A stretch of 64,000 nucleotides of DNA from Asterochloris sp. CNOR1. Taxonomy: Eukaryota > Chlorophyta > Trebouxiophyceae > Trebouxiales > Trebouxiaceae. The stretch covers positions 2,170,001 to 2,234,000 of the forward strand of contig OZ017748.1 in the NCBI GenBank assembly GCA_963969365.1. The letters run 5' to 3'. This document shows, one piece after another, positions 24,341 through 37,300 of this stretch. The translations under genes were made by a program, and so were the position numbers. A model generated the notes under the pieces. It was not told the origin of the DNA. It worked only from the letters and a program-made list of their open reading frames with translations, and made no database searches. Each line of letters starts with the position of its first letter. Position 1 is the stretch's first letter.

Positions 24341-27300
24341 ATGGCAAGGCAGGAGACAGTGCATTTCAGTCCTGCCAGCGTGTCTGAGCTGCAGCAGCTG
24401 AGGCTCAGGGTTTCTCTCACGTGCATTGGAGGCAGCAGGCGGTGGCAGGCTGGTCCCTTGCAGCACCTGCTCCATCAAGCAGGCCTTCTTTGATTGCTCC
24501 TGGCCTGCGGCGGTGGTGCGTGCAATGCCACATCATGCTGTTTCCTGCTTTTCAGGGTGCCAGTGCTGCAAGATTGCCTGACGAGCATGCAGCCTTATTG
24601 GAGACTGGAGTGGCGTCTGTTCGGGGCCCTGTCAGCTGCACCTCCACGTTTGCCTGGCAGCAGAAAGTGGTGGGTGGCTCACCTGGGTCTTCCTTCCTTG
24701 GAAGCCTGTTGCCACACCCACATCCTGCTGCCTGCAGGTGCACGATGAGCAGACGGGCCTGCTGTTCACCTATGTCAATGCAGATGATTACTGCAGGCGT
24801 GCAGAGGCCGACAAATGTGTCACCACCTCTGCTCTGGAAAGCTCTGCCCGCATGCGCAGCATCTTTGCCAGGCGGGCTCGGCACTGCAGGGAGGTCAGCC
24901 TGAGAATGAGCCCGGTGTAGCCTGTGCATAGAGCTGGCTGCCAAGCACTCCCCTGCCTACAGGTGCTGCTTCGGCAGCATATGTACATCATGGCAGATTG
25001 CACAGCCAGGGAGCGGGGCCGGCATGACGAGCATGTGCTGGTGCACATAGAGGCATTGCCAGATGGCAGCTTTAGTATGCAGCCAGGCACAAGCACAAGT
25101 AGCGAGGCATATCGGCTTGAGGATGCCTCAGGTCAGACCCTGTGCACTCATAAGATGGCCAGAGGTGCACAACTGCTCATGCTGTTGCATGATGATTACA
25201 ATGAATGCGATGCAGCACCTAGCAGGTTGAATATTGCACCAGCCAGCTCTGATCTTGTGTGTTGCCGCCAGACCGTGTGGCCCAGTTGATTGCCCCTGCA
25301 TGCTGCTGAAGGGCTTACTACGGAGTTTGAGAGAGCCACAGCCATGAAGCAGAGGCCTCGTGTGGCTGCCAAAGCCAATGCATGAATTGCTGCAGGGTAC
25401 ACTTGGGAGTATACTGTGGAGGATGCAAGCCAGGCAGTAGATGACACGCAGGCAGAGAAGCTGGGGGAGAACATAGCTCAGGGCAGGCAGGCCAAGGTAG
25501 AAATTGCATCCTGCAGCTGCCCTGACGGGCTAAGGCTGTGCCCTCGAGGAGAGGAAATGGGATCCTGGGAGCTGCCTATAGGCCTCCGTGAATGACTGAT
25601 GGGCACCCATCTTGAAAGCACCCAGGAAGCACCTGCAAAGCACCATGCGTAGCCTGCTGACGCTGGCAGTGTTGGGCGCAGATTGCACCCTCAGAGCTGC
25701 CTCCAGAGTGCATGCCTTGCATTGACAGCCTCTTTGTGTCCTGCAGTGAAGCCTGCTCTGCTGGTCTGCAGGCTCTGAGGGGCATCCTGCAGCGGGACCT
25801 TTTGCCAGTGCCCCAGCCTGCCCCTGAGGCTCTGCGCCTGCTTGTGCTGGCAGACATCATGACCGCTGACAGCTTTTTGCGGGACAAGCTGTTTGTGCAA
25901 TACACTGTCAGCTTTGACCCTTGCATCTGGCGGCTGGCAGGCAGCAACGAGAGCGCCACACCTGCAGCCCTTTCAGCAGGAGCTTTGAAGGTCAGCCCTT
26001 ATGCATCGGGTCTGCAGCCCAACCTGCTTTGTGTGTTGCACACGGTTTGGAGCGTATCTGGCAGTCTGCCTGACTGCAGGCCTGACTGGACTCCAGCCAT
26101 GCAATTCTGCCGTGCAGGGTGCCACGCAGGTGGGAGCAAAGCGTCGGCAGCGGTCGGGGTCTTTTAGAGCGTGCCAGCACAGAGGGCGGGTGGCCCACTT
26201 TGGACACCCGATTGAGTTGGAGCTGCTGGCAGATGCAGCCCCGCCAGCTCGGCATTGGCCTGTGCTTTTCTTCCAGGCAAGCATTGTTGGGCAGCCCCTC
26301 GATGGGAGCATCTGAGAACCAGAGACCCAGCGCTTCCTCAAGGCTTGTGCTTCAACTGATATGATCCGGCTGCACCTGCAGTGAAGGTGCAAATCGAGCT
26401 GCACGGCTGGATAGATCAACATGTGCACGCAGGTGTGCAGCATGGGTGGGTGGCAGAACTACACCACAGAGGGTTACTGCTTCCTGGCTCTAGCAGCCCA
26501 CTGCCCCAGCTCCCGCAAGCACACACTGCCCACCTGGAAGCCCGCAGCATCCTTTGGGGACAGGTGGGCGTCTGCAGCTTGGCAATTTTGGTGGTCTCAG
26601 AACAGGGTGCGTCAACAACGCATGCCACTGCCCTGCTGACAGTGCATGTATTTGCACGCGTCAGCTGGCACAGCAAGCCTGCACTGCTCTTCTCGGCAGC
26701 CAGGAGCAGCAGCTGGCAACCGTAGCGCACGCAGCCACTGCTGACTGGGCACCGCATGGTTTTGCCCTGCAGGCTGGCCAGCTGCTTCCTGGGTGGTTGG
26801 CGAGAATTGGAACGGGTAGAGGACTGCATGCTGCCCAGCGTGCAGCCAGGCGCGGCCCCGACCAAATTTGGTTTCCACACAGAGTCTTCAGGCACTCTGC
26901 AGGTGGGTGGCACAGTCTTCACCTCACAAGATAGTCCTCAACAGACTCCTGGAGCAGGCCTTCACAGCCTGCAAGTGGCCATGACCCATGCAAGGCTGCC
27001 AAGGGGCTGAAGACTGTCCACCTGTGGCTGTCATCTGCCAAGACATGGGGACCTGTGCAGGTGCGTATCCACACCGCCATTTTCCAGCAGCAAGGGCACA
27101 ACAGCTGCACAGCTGCACGCTCTCCGCGACAGCAGCAGCTGCGCAAGCCCCAGAGCATGGCAGCCGCTGTGGAGCGCGCCAAGAGGCGACTGCAGGAGGC
27201 CAATGTTGACCTGCCTGAGCCTGTGCGCCCGGCAGACCCTCCAGTCATCAAGGGCCAGCCACGGGACGTGCAGGCACAGCCAGGCTCTGATGTGGAGCTC

Positions 27301-27665
27301 AGTGTTGCTGCTATGGTGCGCTTGGTGCTACGCGGCCGTTTTGCGCAGAGGCGCTACCTGACGGGCTTACTGCATTGACCTGCTTGCAGCACATCATCAT
27401 GTCAATCTGATGTGCCAGATTGCATGCAAGCTGCCGGCCTACAAGAGCTGCCTGTGTGCTCGTGCAGGGCATGGAGCCATTGACATACAGCTGGCTCAAG
27501 GACGGTCAGCGCCTTAGCTTCATCAATCTCAAGCAGCCGATTCTGCAGCTTACAGCTGTGCAGGCTGCAGACGCTGGGCTTTATAGTTGTATTGTCAGCA
27601 ATGCAGACGGTGTCATACTCAGCCGTGAAGCAGCTCTCCTGGTGGCAGAGCATCAAGAGGGCTAG
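24341..27665 (+). CDS. MKS1: MKS1 B9-domain transition-zone protein with a C-terminal Ig-like domain
   Basis: A multi-exon gene. The start exon (24341) encodes SELQQLRLRV, like the RNLRLRV opening of animal MKS1. The exon near 24640 ends in FAWQQKV, like the GWQEKLF block. The exon from ~24738 has TGLLFTYVNADDYCRRAE, the counterpart of RIFTYTDSDRY. At ~24970 HMYIMADC and EHVLVHIEALPDGSF match the MHIMADL and EHVLCTLKVDSNG blocks. The B9 domain covers RLLVLADIMTADSFLRDKLF (~25850), GRVAHFGHPIELELL and HWPVLFFQ (~26200), and WQNYTTEGYCFLAL (~26460). The post-B9 helix ERAKRRLQEANVDLPE (~27175) matches RRARRRMQEARESLP. MKS1 then normally ends, but here PPVIKGQPRDVQAQPGS continues into an Ig domain and stops at 27665. 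The role is in gating the ciliary transition zone. A few exon borders are approximate. Confidence 0.88.
27235..27665 (+). other. Ig-like domain fused to MKS1
   Basis: Two exon parts (to 27315, then 27468-27665) join in phase 0. Visible Ig features are PPVIKGQPRDVQAQPGSDVE (strands A-B), PLTYSWLKDGQRL (core Trp of strand C), and LQLTAVQAADAGLYSC then VSNADG (the D-x-G-x-Y-x-C tyrosine corner and strand G turn). The strand-B cysteine is missing (VELSVAAM), so the usual disulfide cannot form. That pattern is common in bacterial-type and other cysteine-poor Ig folds. Confidence 0.82.
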
Positions 27666-28356
27666 CACCCTGCTCCGGCACAAGCCTCCCTTTTCCTGTG
27701 ACCTCAATTTAGCAGCAATGACTTGAAAGTTGGCCCTCAAGCTGACTGCTGCAGCCAAGCAGGCGGTCTGCAGTCTGCCAGTCTCACTGAGGTGCTCTGC
27801 GAGGTGATTATGCAGGGTGGTGGAAGACATTAGCTAGCAGCGCCCTGACTGGGGCCATTGAGCTGCAGGGTTCCTCGACTCTATTATGTGTACAAGTACT
27901 TCACAACATGCACAAATGTAGATAGCACAGTATGTCGATTATGAGCTGTGACAGCCAGCTCCTCAAGCATGTCTCAAGTCCTCCCTATGCCACAGACGCT
28001 GTATGTTTTGTGTGAGACAGGCCTGACAACAGGGAGCACTGAGAGTTGGGCATTTGCTGAACATGTTAAGTTTTGACAATCCCGTGGCTGGTAGGACAGC
28101 AGCAACACAGCTATTGCTACATACCCTTTCACAATGGCTTGTTGGCGAGAGTCCTGCTGTCATCAGGCACGTCACATCCAGAGAGGTCTCCGCTGCTGCC
28201 TCTGCAAGACAACTGCACTTGAATGACTGGCCGAGCAGAGCGAGCACAATGAGGCCGAAGCTCTGGTAGATCCGAGGCGTTGACTAGTCTTAGTACTACT
28301 TCATGGATGCCTCCGACTGGCCGTGAACAAGGCTGCACAGTCTAACAAGGGGCATC
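27666..28356. other. intergenic region between MKS1 and IFT121
   Basis: About 690 bp, somewhat AT-richer, containing the MKS1 3' UTR and the IFT121 promoter. I see no gene or repeat. Confidence 0.5.
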
Positions 28357-31300
28357 ATGTTTGTTTACCTCAGGTCTGCAATCCTCTGCTCATTGATGGA
28401 CAAAGTAGTATCAGTTACAGGTTTTGTTGGTGCATCCTGCAGCAAGAAGATTGCCATCCCCAACAATGTGAAGCTGCGCTGCCTGGCCTGGAACACAGAT
28501 CAGGGCTGGATCGCCAGTGGTGGTGATGATGGACTTCTCAAGGCAAGCTGCATAACTTTCATTGTGCCCTGTGCAACAATTTGGGGCATTCCTGCAGGCA
28601 GCAATGCATGCTGTCCTCCTGCAGCTCGTGGGCTGCCATGCTGCAAGCAGGAACCCCTGGCTGCACTTGGCCGGTTGCCCAGCAGTCCACCCATTGCCTT
28701 CACCCTGCAGGTCCTGAAGCTTGAGTCGCTGCTATCAAGTCAGACAGGGGATGCGGCAGCCGCAGGCAGCAACCTGACTATGAATCAGACACTGGAAGGG
28801 CACCAGGCTCCCGTCATGGTTGCTGCCTGGAACGATGCTCATAGCAAGCTGACTACCAGCGATGCCAGCGGCCTCATCATCGTGTGGATCCTGCACAAGG
28901 GCATGTGGTTTGAGGAGATGATCAACAACAGGTAAGGCCCCATGATCTTGAGCTGCCAAGCATTATGCATGCTTTGTGGCTGATGCAGATGCAGCATGGC
29001 TAGGAGCTGCCAGAACCTGGGGATTGTTCCTGACTCATGCTCATGGACCATGGCTGGCTGGTGGGTGGTCTCATGGGTCATGCATCATGGGGCATGGCTG
29101 GTCATGAGTTGCCCAGGCGGACATCTGGCTTGGATGCGGTGCCTGTAGGTGGGGTGCACAAGGCTGGCAGCTTTACTGCAACAGCACTTCTTCTTGCGTC
29201 AACCCTGCTGCCCAGAGCAATCCTGCTGAGGAACTCCAGCCCTGCAGGAACAAGAGCGTGGTCCGGGACATGAAATGGACGGCAGAGGGCACGAAGATCT
29301 GCATTGCCTATGAGGATGGAGCAGTCATTGTGGGGGGGGTGGACGGTGAACTCAACAGTCCTGCCGTGCCTGCAGAATCATGGGCGGGCTTGTGGGCTGC
29401 TATTGCCTGCCTGCTGCAATACTTCACTGGACGTGGGCAGGTGTGGGTGTGCAACATGCACATCCAACAAATGGTCAGTTGCTACTGGCTTTGCGGCTGC
29501 ATTGGCTGAAGCCTGCCTGGGCTTCATGTGTTCCATGCGGCGGGCACAAGGCTGTGGGGTATGCAGGGAGCTCTGACCGGGCTGCAGGCGCCCCAGGTCT
29601 GCACTTGGCCATAAAAAAGGGCTGAGGCGGCCAACAGGCTCAGCCTTTTCTGCCCTCTTCAGGCTGTTCTATGTCTGCTACCTGCAGCCTATGCGTGCTG
29701 GGGAGTGTTTTGCTCGAGCTTCCCTCTGTCCATGCCTGCGGTGCAGGCAATCGACTGTGGGGCAAGGAGCTGGATCTGAAGCTGGCGCTGGTGGACTGGT
29801 CCCCGGACGGGCGGCGCCTGCTGTTTGCCACAGACACAGGGGAGTGCCACATCTATGACAGCAACGGCAACGCCATCACAAAGCTGACGCTGTACTGCAT
29901 GGTGGGCTGGTGTCAAGGGGTCCTGCGAGGCACGCCCTCAGGGCTGCATGTTCTGAGCAGCACTGCACTAATTTCCTTTGTCGCAGTGCCCCTGAGGAGT
30001 GGCAGTTAAGGCAGTGTGTGAATGCTTGAGCTGTGGCGGCACAGCAGCAAGCCCACCACTTGGCACAAAATGTGGCTTTGCTGATTGGGGCATGCAGCAT
30101 CCTGACTGCTCCTTGCGTGACTTACTCCCTGAGGCTCGCAAGGGGGTTGCGGCAGTCACCTAGGTCCTGATCGGCCCTCAATGCTGCCTGCCAAGTGCTC
30201 ACTGCTCTTGTACCTGTGCCCTGCAGGAGGGCTTTGTGGCCGCTGCGCAGGTCGTGGGCATTGACTGGTACAACGGCCTGGAGGGGTACCGTCAGCCAGG
30301 ATGCCCAGTGCTGGCCATCTGCATGGACAACGGCCGCCTGCAGCTGATGCGGGACGAGCAGGACGACCTGTGCGTGATGATTGACAGCGGCATGCGGGCT
30401 ACCCACATCCACTGGAACAGCAATGGGTCCGTGCTCGCGGTGGCGGGGGTGCTCAGCAGCGGCAGCGGGGTGCACGCCTCCATGGTGCAGTTCTACACCT
30501 GCAACGGTGGGCTGCAGGAAGCTGCTTGTGACTGTGCATTTCAGGATGTGTGAGGGTTAGCTGCACTGCGCTGGTTCTGCCGCGGCCATGCGCTGCATCC
30601 TGGGCAACTCGTGCGGCTCAGCTGCGGCAATGGGCGGCCGCAGAGTAGCACCAATTTCATGCAGCTGCTCTGCAAGCGCCCTGTGTGCTATCCTGCTTCA
30701 GTCAAACATCTTTGCTGCCAAGGAGTACAGCCTGTGTGCCTTGACTTTCACCAGCATGGCTGCGCCGTCACAGACTCATCAGGCTGCTCTGAAGACTGCA
30801 CCTGGTGGTCAGGAGCCCAGCTGTCAGCTACACGTGCTGCAGGTCAGCACCTGAGAACCCTGCGGGTGCCAGGCAGCGGCATCAGCTCCCTGAGCTGGGA
30901 GGGCGGGGGCCTGCGCCTGGCAGTGGCAGTGGAGTCCTCCATCTACTTTGCCAATGTGCGGCCGGACTACCTGTGGGCCTGGTTTGGGAGCACTCTGGTG
31001 TACGCCTACAGCCGCCCTGAGCGTTCAGAGCACTGCGTGGTTTTCCTCAATACACAGACCTGGGAGCGCAAGACCAAGCATGTCAAACGCCTAGTGGCCA
31101 TTCGGGTGAGCACCTGCAGATTCCAGAGTCCCTCATCCGCCACAGAGTGGTGCTTTCGCTGCTGCAGCAAACTCCAGACGCTGTCTCAGGCCTAGCGCAG
31201 CTGGATGCTATTGTCAAGCACAAGACCAAGCACGTCAAGCGCTTGCGTGCAGTTTGTGCGAGTGCTTGCAGTAGGGATTCTGTTGGCAGCGGCCTGCCAG

Positions 31301-34300
31301 ATGCTATGTTTACGTGCAGGGTGCACGTGTCCAACAGAATCATTCAGCCGGGCTGTGGCATGCTGCTTTGGCTCAAGTTTCAGCATGGGCTGCCAGACCT
31401 GGGCAGGGATGGCACTTGTGGGGAGGATCCGTCACCCGCAGATTGCGTGCTGGAGCAATGCGCCTGCAGTTATCCACTTCACCATTGCACCTGCTGGATT
31501 TCCTGGCATGGGCTGCAGGGGGCTGGCGAGCACTGCGTGCTGGCTGCCTTTGCAGAGGAGCCTGGCAAGTACACCCTCGTCCTCTGCAATGCCATCGGCA
31601 TGCCCCTGAGCACCAAGCAGATCCCGCTGGAGCCTGTCCTGCTGGCCATGACCCCTGAGCACCTGGTGGCCGCGTCACCTGACACAGTCTTTTTGTGGCG
31701 CTACGATGCTGAGGGCGCCAGCAGCAGTGAGCTGCCATGTGGCTGGCCGACAAACTCTGAGGGTGGAGGCTGAGATCAGACTGTCTGTGCCCAGCACTAC
31801 CCTTTGGCAGGGCTGCAGCATTGCTGGACCCACCTGTTGGCAGCCTTTCAGTGGTGCTCAGGGTCTTTCCAGGAAGAGGCGACACCTTTCCTGGTAAGGG
31901 CCCAGTCTTATGTGCACCACGCAGGAGGCAAGCCTGGCCCAGGCGGCGCTGACCAGGCAGACCCAGGCCAGCACGAAGGCCCTGCTGAAGCCATCTTCAA
32001 CATTGACGAGGGTGTCTCCCATGTGAGCCCGCTGGGCCAGGCTGGCTTGGACACCGTCTACGTTGTGTGGTGGACTGTCACTGCACGCTGAAACCCCTTT
32101 GTGCACACCGGGCTTGATGTCTGAAGCACGCGCTGGCAGCTGCTGGGTGCTGCATGGCCGCCCTGGCCCACTGCAAGTTGAGCAGTGGCCATTCACTGCA
32201 CGATGGACGGTTTTGCAAGCACCAGGCTGTGTCTTGAGTTGGTGGCTAAGATCCGCGCTGGTGGCTGCACAGCCGTTTCCTGGCCCATCATCTGCAGAGC
32301 AGTGAAAGGAGCCGCCTGACTGTGCAGGGCGGTCTGGACAGCTGGAAGCCACCTCCTGCGCCTTCTCCAGACGCTGTGAGCGCCATCTGTGCAGATCGCA
32401 ACCTGATGATGATTGGCCGCGCCTCTGGCATCATGCAGCGCTACACGCTGCCCAGCCTGCAGGCTGCAGGTGAGCGTGGTGCCAGCAAAGCAGGCTGTTG
32501 CTGAAGGCATGCGGCGCCCTGCCTGCTCCCACGCCCTTGCACTGCACCCTGCTCAGCTGTGTGGGCACAACCTGTACTGAGGGTGCCATGCTGCACCTGC
32601 ACCTGCTGGCCAGGGCCTACAGCCCCCGCACTGTTCCGCTTACACCGCTGCAAGAGGGGGGCACCCGAGCTTGCTGCCAACCCCTGTCGCTGTGCGGGCG
32701 CAATGCTGCTTACACACCTGCAGGCAAGCATGTGCTGCGCTGCCGCCCCCAGCTGCTGTCCCTGAACTGCACGGCCAGCAGGTTAGCAGTGATAGACATC
32801 AATGGCGTCCTGTCCTTCTTTGACTTTGGCAGCTCCACTCCCGCAAGCGGCGGGGGTCCAGCCGCCTTTGGGCGCGAAGAGCACCTCTCCTTTGAACGCA
32901 AGGTAGGACTAGCTTACTCCTCAGATAAGGCTACATGAAACAGCGCTCTACCTGACAAGGCAAAAGTTTCAGCTTGGAAGGAGCTACAGCCCTTCTGGCT
33001 GTGAGGGTGCAACCTGCAATGTAGCCAAGCCGTGGATCTGGAGTGCTTCAGGACCTGCATCGCCCTGCCACAACAGCACCTGCCGCAGGATTTGCTGATC
33101 TTCCCCTGGCACGCTGCTGCGCATGCAGGATGTGTGGGACATGCGGTGGAGCGAGGATGACCCCGACCTGTTTGCCATGATGGAGAAGACCAAGATGTAC
33201 ATCTTCAGGCGAGCTGCTTGGGGAGGGCTGCCGTTGTCTGACGCTGTGCGCCTGCAAGCTGTGTTGCTGGGCTGGGTACTGCACTGCAGACCTGAAGGAG
33301 GTTGCCAGGGTTGCAGTTCTGACAGGCTCAGCCTCAGGGCCAGGTTGGGGCTGAAGGGATGGGTGCAGACGCGGTGGCTGAGTCCTGCATGGCTGCCATG
33401 CAGAGGTCTGGACCCTGAGGAGCCGATTGTGTCCACTGCCAACCTGTGCATCTTCAACCACCTGGAGGTCACGGTGCGCATACCTGCCTGCAGCCTGTCT
33501 GTCACCGCCAACCTGGGCACCTTCAATCACCTGGAGGTCACGGCGCGCACACAGTCTGCAACTGGCTGTGCAATACCTTTCCCTGAGCCTCAATGTGCCA
33601 AGCATTGCAGTCTGCATTCCAGGCTTGCTTGAGCATGTGTGCCTGTCCATCCTGCCAGTACTGGCCAGTGTTTGCATGCCCATCTGATGAGCAGCATCTG
33701 CTCCCATTGCCTGCCCCCGCCCCCCCCCCCGCCGCTGCTGAGCCCCTAATGCCAGGCTGCAGGCAGTGCTGCTGGATGACGTGATGAGGGCCCCAGAGGC
33801 GCCGGTGAAAGAGCAAGTGCTGCACTTTGAGACGCGAAGCCTGCGCAACGCCCGCGCCCTGATGGGCACAGTCTCCATGGAGGACTGTGTGCAGTTCATT
33901 GAGCAGAACTCCCACCCCAGGTGAGCGCGTGCAGGCAGCCTTGAAATGCCACACCCTACTGCAGTTTCATTGATGAGCTTCCTTTACGGGGGCAGCTGAT
34001 TCCAGCAGTGCAGCTCTGGAATCTCACAGCCACTTATGCTGCCTGGATGCTTGCACCAGCAGCAGCTTGTTTGGGACGCACCAGTCAACAGTGCCTGGCT
34101 GGCCGGCTGGATGCGTCGAGCCAGCCTCGTGAGCATGCTACACATGCTCAGCAGCGCGAGGGACACTACACTGCCGCATCAGCCGCCAGACATTCAGTCA
34201 TGCAGCCTGCCAGACTCAAACAGCTGCAGACAGCTGCCTGCTTTGGTGAGCCTCTCCCATGTGTTGATTCGGCAGCCCAAAGGCTGCCTGCTTGTGTGCA

Positions 34301-37300
34301 GGCTGTGGCGCAGCCTTGCCGAGCACGCACTATCTGTTCGAGACTTCGCCACAGCCGACAAGGCGTTTGTGCGCTGTGCAGATTTCCAGGTGGGCCAGCT
34401 GCTGCTTCATCTCACACAGGTCGGTGAAGCTGATGCTGTTTCCGTTGTGGCTATGGCTACCCAGGCGATGCCAGCCTGTCCAGCTGCCTGCCTGCATCAG
34501 CTCTACCGCATGATTGACCATACATGGTTGGCACCAGCTGCCTGCCTTGCTGGCTGCCAGCCCAGCCTGCAGCACACAAGACAGCGCCCTCAAGAACCTG
34601 TGCCCCTGCCCTGTAGGGCATCCAATTTGTGAAGCAGATGCAGCGCGTGGACGACCCGCGGAAGCAGGAGGCGGCCGTGGCCATCTATTTTGGGCGCCTG
34701 GACGAGGCTGAGGCCCTGTACCGCCGTCTGGACCGTCTGGACCTTGCGCTGGACATGCGCGCACGCCTGGGCGACTGGTTCACAGTGCGTCGTTGGCTTG
34801 AAAACGTCCTGTGCTGTTTGTGAGGATGCTGGGTGCATGCGAGGGTGGCCTCAGCAGCAGCAGGTGGTGCTGCCCGGCTGTAAGGCTCATCGTGTGGTCC
34901 CCGGGGGGCCGGCGCTTTGTGGTGGGACATGCTGTGGGTGCAGAGATATTAGCTTTTGCAAGCATGGACAGCAGGCAAGTGAAGGGGATGCCAGGGTGCT
35001 GAGCAAGGGGCCTGGTGTTGGGGGTGTGGCTGCACTCCACTGGCGGGGCACGTAATGGGGGCAGGTAAGATCTGTACGGCATGAACCATCTCAGCTGGGA
35101 TGCTTAAGCCCGGACAGCGCATGCACTACGCCTGATGGTGTTGGCAGCATGGCAGGCAGCTTTCCTGGAGCAGGAGTGGCCTTCTTGCAGCGCATACAGG
35201 GCGTCACTTCAGGGTGCATCCCCCAAGGCTGCCTGCAATCGACACCAAGCCGCTGCAGAAAGAGGACTGCCCGCTGCGCTCAAGATCAGCAGCTGCCATT
35301 CTCTACATTTGTGCACAAGGCTTGCCACAGGTGGGCTGCAGTACCTGACGACTGTAGAGATTGACAGCAGGGCCCTGTCTTGTGCAGGTGGAGAAGCTGC
35401 TGCACCAGGTCCCTGGCAAGGACGCGCAGCTCGTCACTGCCTGGAATGGCATTGCGGACCACTACGCTGAGCGCCAGAAGTGGCACAAGGTCACCCTGTA
35501 GCTGCGCCCCTGTGCGGCCTGCTGCCTTGGTCATGCACCCACAACATGCTTGCTGGCAGCATCACGCAGTTGTTGCAATGTCAGGCTGTTGCTCATGGCC
35601 CGCTGGGCCAATGTCTGAGGCATCTGCATGCCCCAGGCACCAGGATTGCTGTCTGAATGGGGCAGGGGCAGCAACTGCAGTGCACCCATAAGATCACTCA
35701 GGCACCATCTGCATGACAGTCACTGCCAGTGCTGTGCACCAGAGGCACTCCGCAAAGGTGCGTCTATCTGGGCAGCCATGCAGTCAGTCCAAGTGCACGG
35801 CAGAGCACGGTCATGAGCAGGATCACCACATTGGCAGCCTGTCCTGCGCTGTCCTGCGGGCAGGCACACACCCTGCTCCGGCCTGTAATAGAGCACACTG
35901 ATGAGCATGTGGTATCCACGCAGGAAGCTTGGATTGTGCCTCCTGCAGGCAGTCACATACTATGCCCAGGCCCGCAACAGCGCTGCCCTGGTGAGCGTGC
36001 TGTACAGGCTGGAGGACTACAGGGGACTGGAGCAGCTGGCGGCTGCTGTCCCTGAGGGCAGCCCCCTGCTGCCACAAGTGGGGGCCCACTTCCAGAGCGT
36101 GGGGCTGTGCGAGCAGGGGGTGGCTGCATTTGTCAAGGTAGTCTGCCACTGCTTCTCACCCTGCCCTTGGACGGCTGGCATGCCCTGCAGTGGTACATCT
36201 GCACCATGTGGTCAGCAGGATCCTGCCTGCAGATGTTACTCCTTCCTGCTGGCAACTGCCGGCTCGCGCTTTCAGTGTAGAGGGCAGGCCTGGTTGCATG
36301 GAGCCCTGCGTCGTGGGGTTGTCTAGGCGACAGGCGAATGGGCTTTCACACCGCCTGCCCTGTTGCTGCGTTGATTTCTGGAGAGTGGCTCACGAGGTGG
36401 CTCTGTGCGCAGGCAGGGGAGCTGCAGCGTGCTGTGGACTGCTGCGTGCACCTCAACCACTGGGACCAGGCAGTGGACCTGGCCCGCCAGCACAGCCTGC
36501 CCCAGATTGAGACCCTGCTGGCGCAGTACGCGGGTCGCTTGCTGGAAGACAAGCGGACGCTGGAGGCTGTCCAGCTGTACAGAAAGGCAAGCGATCAGCT
36601 GCACCGCCCCAGCTGCCAGGCTGCAGCGGCTGCTACACAGGAAGGGTGCCAGAGGCCGGGGGCTGGGTGCTCTCTGTTTGGAGAAACACTGCAGGAGGAG
36701 TGCCAGAGAGGGACCGTCTAGACGCATGTGACGTGCCCCCAGCTGGCAGAAATCTTGGTGGGCCTACATCCTGAATGTTGCAGTGGCGCAGGTCTACATG
36801 GCGGCAGCATGCTGGGAGTGCAGCCTGCTTGGCAGCCAGTTGGCTACATTTCTGTAAGCGGCTGAGCTGCGTGCCCCTTCATGCAGAGCAACCACCACAT
36901 AGAGGCAGCCAAGCTGCTGGCACAGCTAGCAGCAGAGGCAGCGGCTGCACGAGCACCTCCCCTGCGGATGAAGAAGCTGCATGTCCTGGCCGCACTGGAG
37001 GTCGAGCGCTTCAGGAGGGGTCTGCTGGATGCGGGTAAGCTCTGCTGCACATCTGAAGCCACCCAGCTAAAGGGCACTCGCAAAGCCTGTACCCACACGT
37101 AGCTTCAAGCAGTAGCTGTTACCAGTGCCAGTGGCCTGACAGGCAGAGAGCGGCTTTGCCATGCTGCAGGAGGCAGGCCCGGCAAGGCTGCAGGCGGAAG
37201 AGGCCTGGGCGGCAGCACAGCTGCTGTTCACAGCCATGCTGCGCAGACGCTGGCAGGTGGGCGGCGTGGAGTGGAACCTGCCATAACCAGCCTCTCTTGA

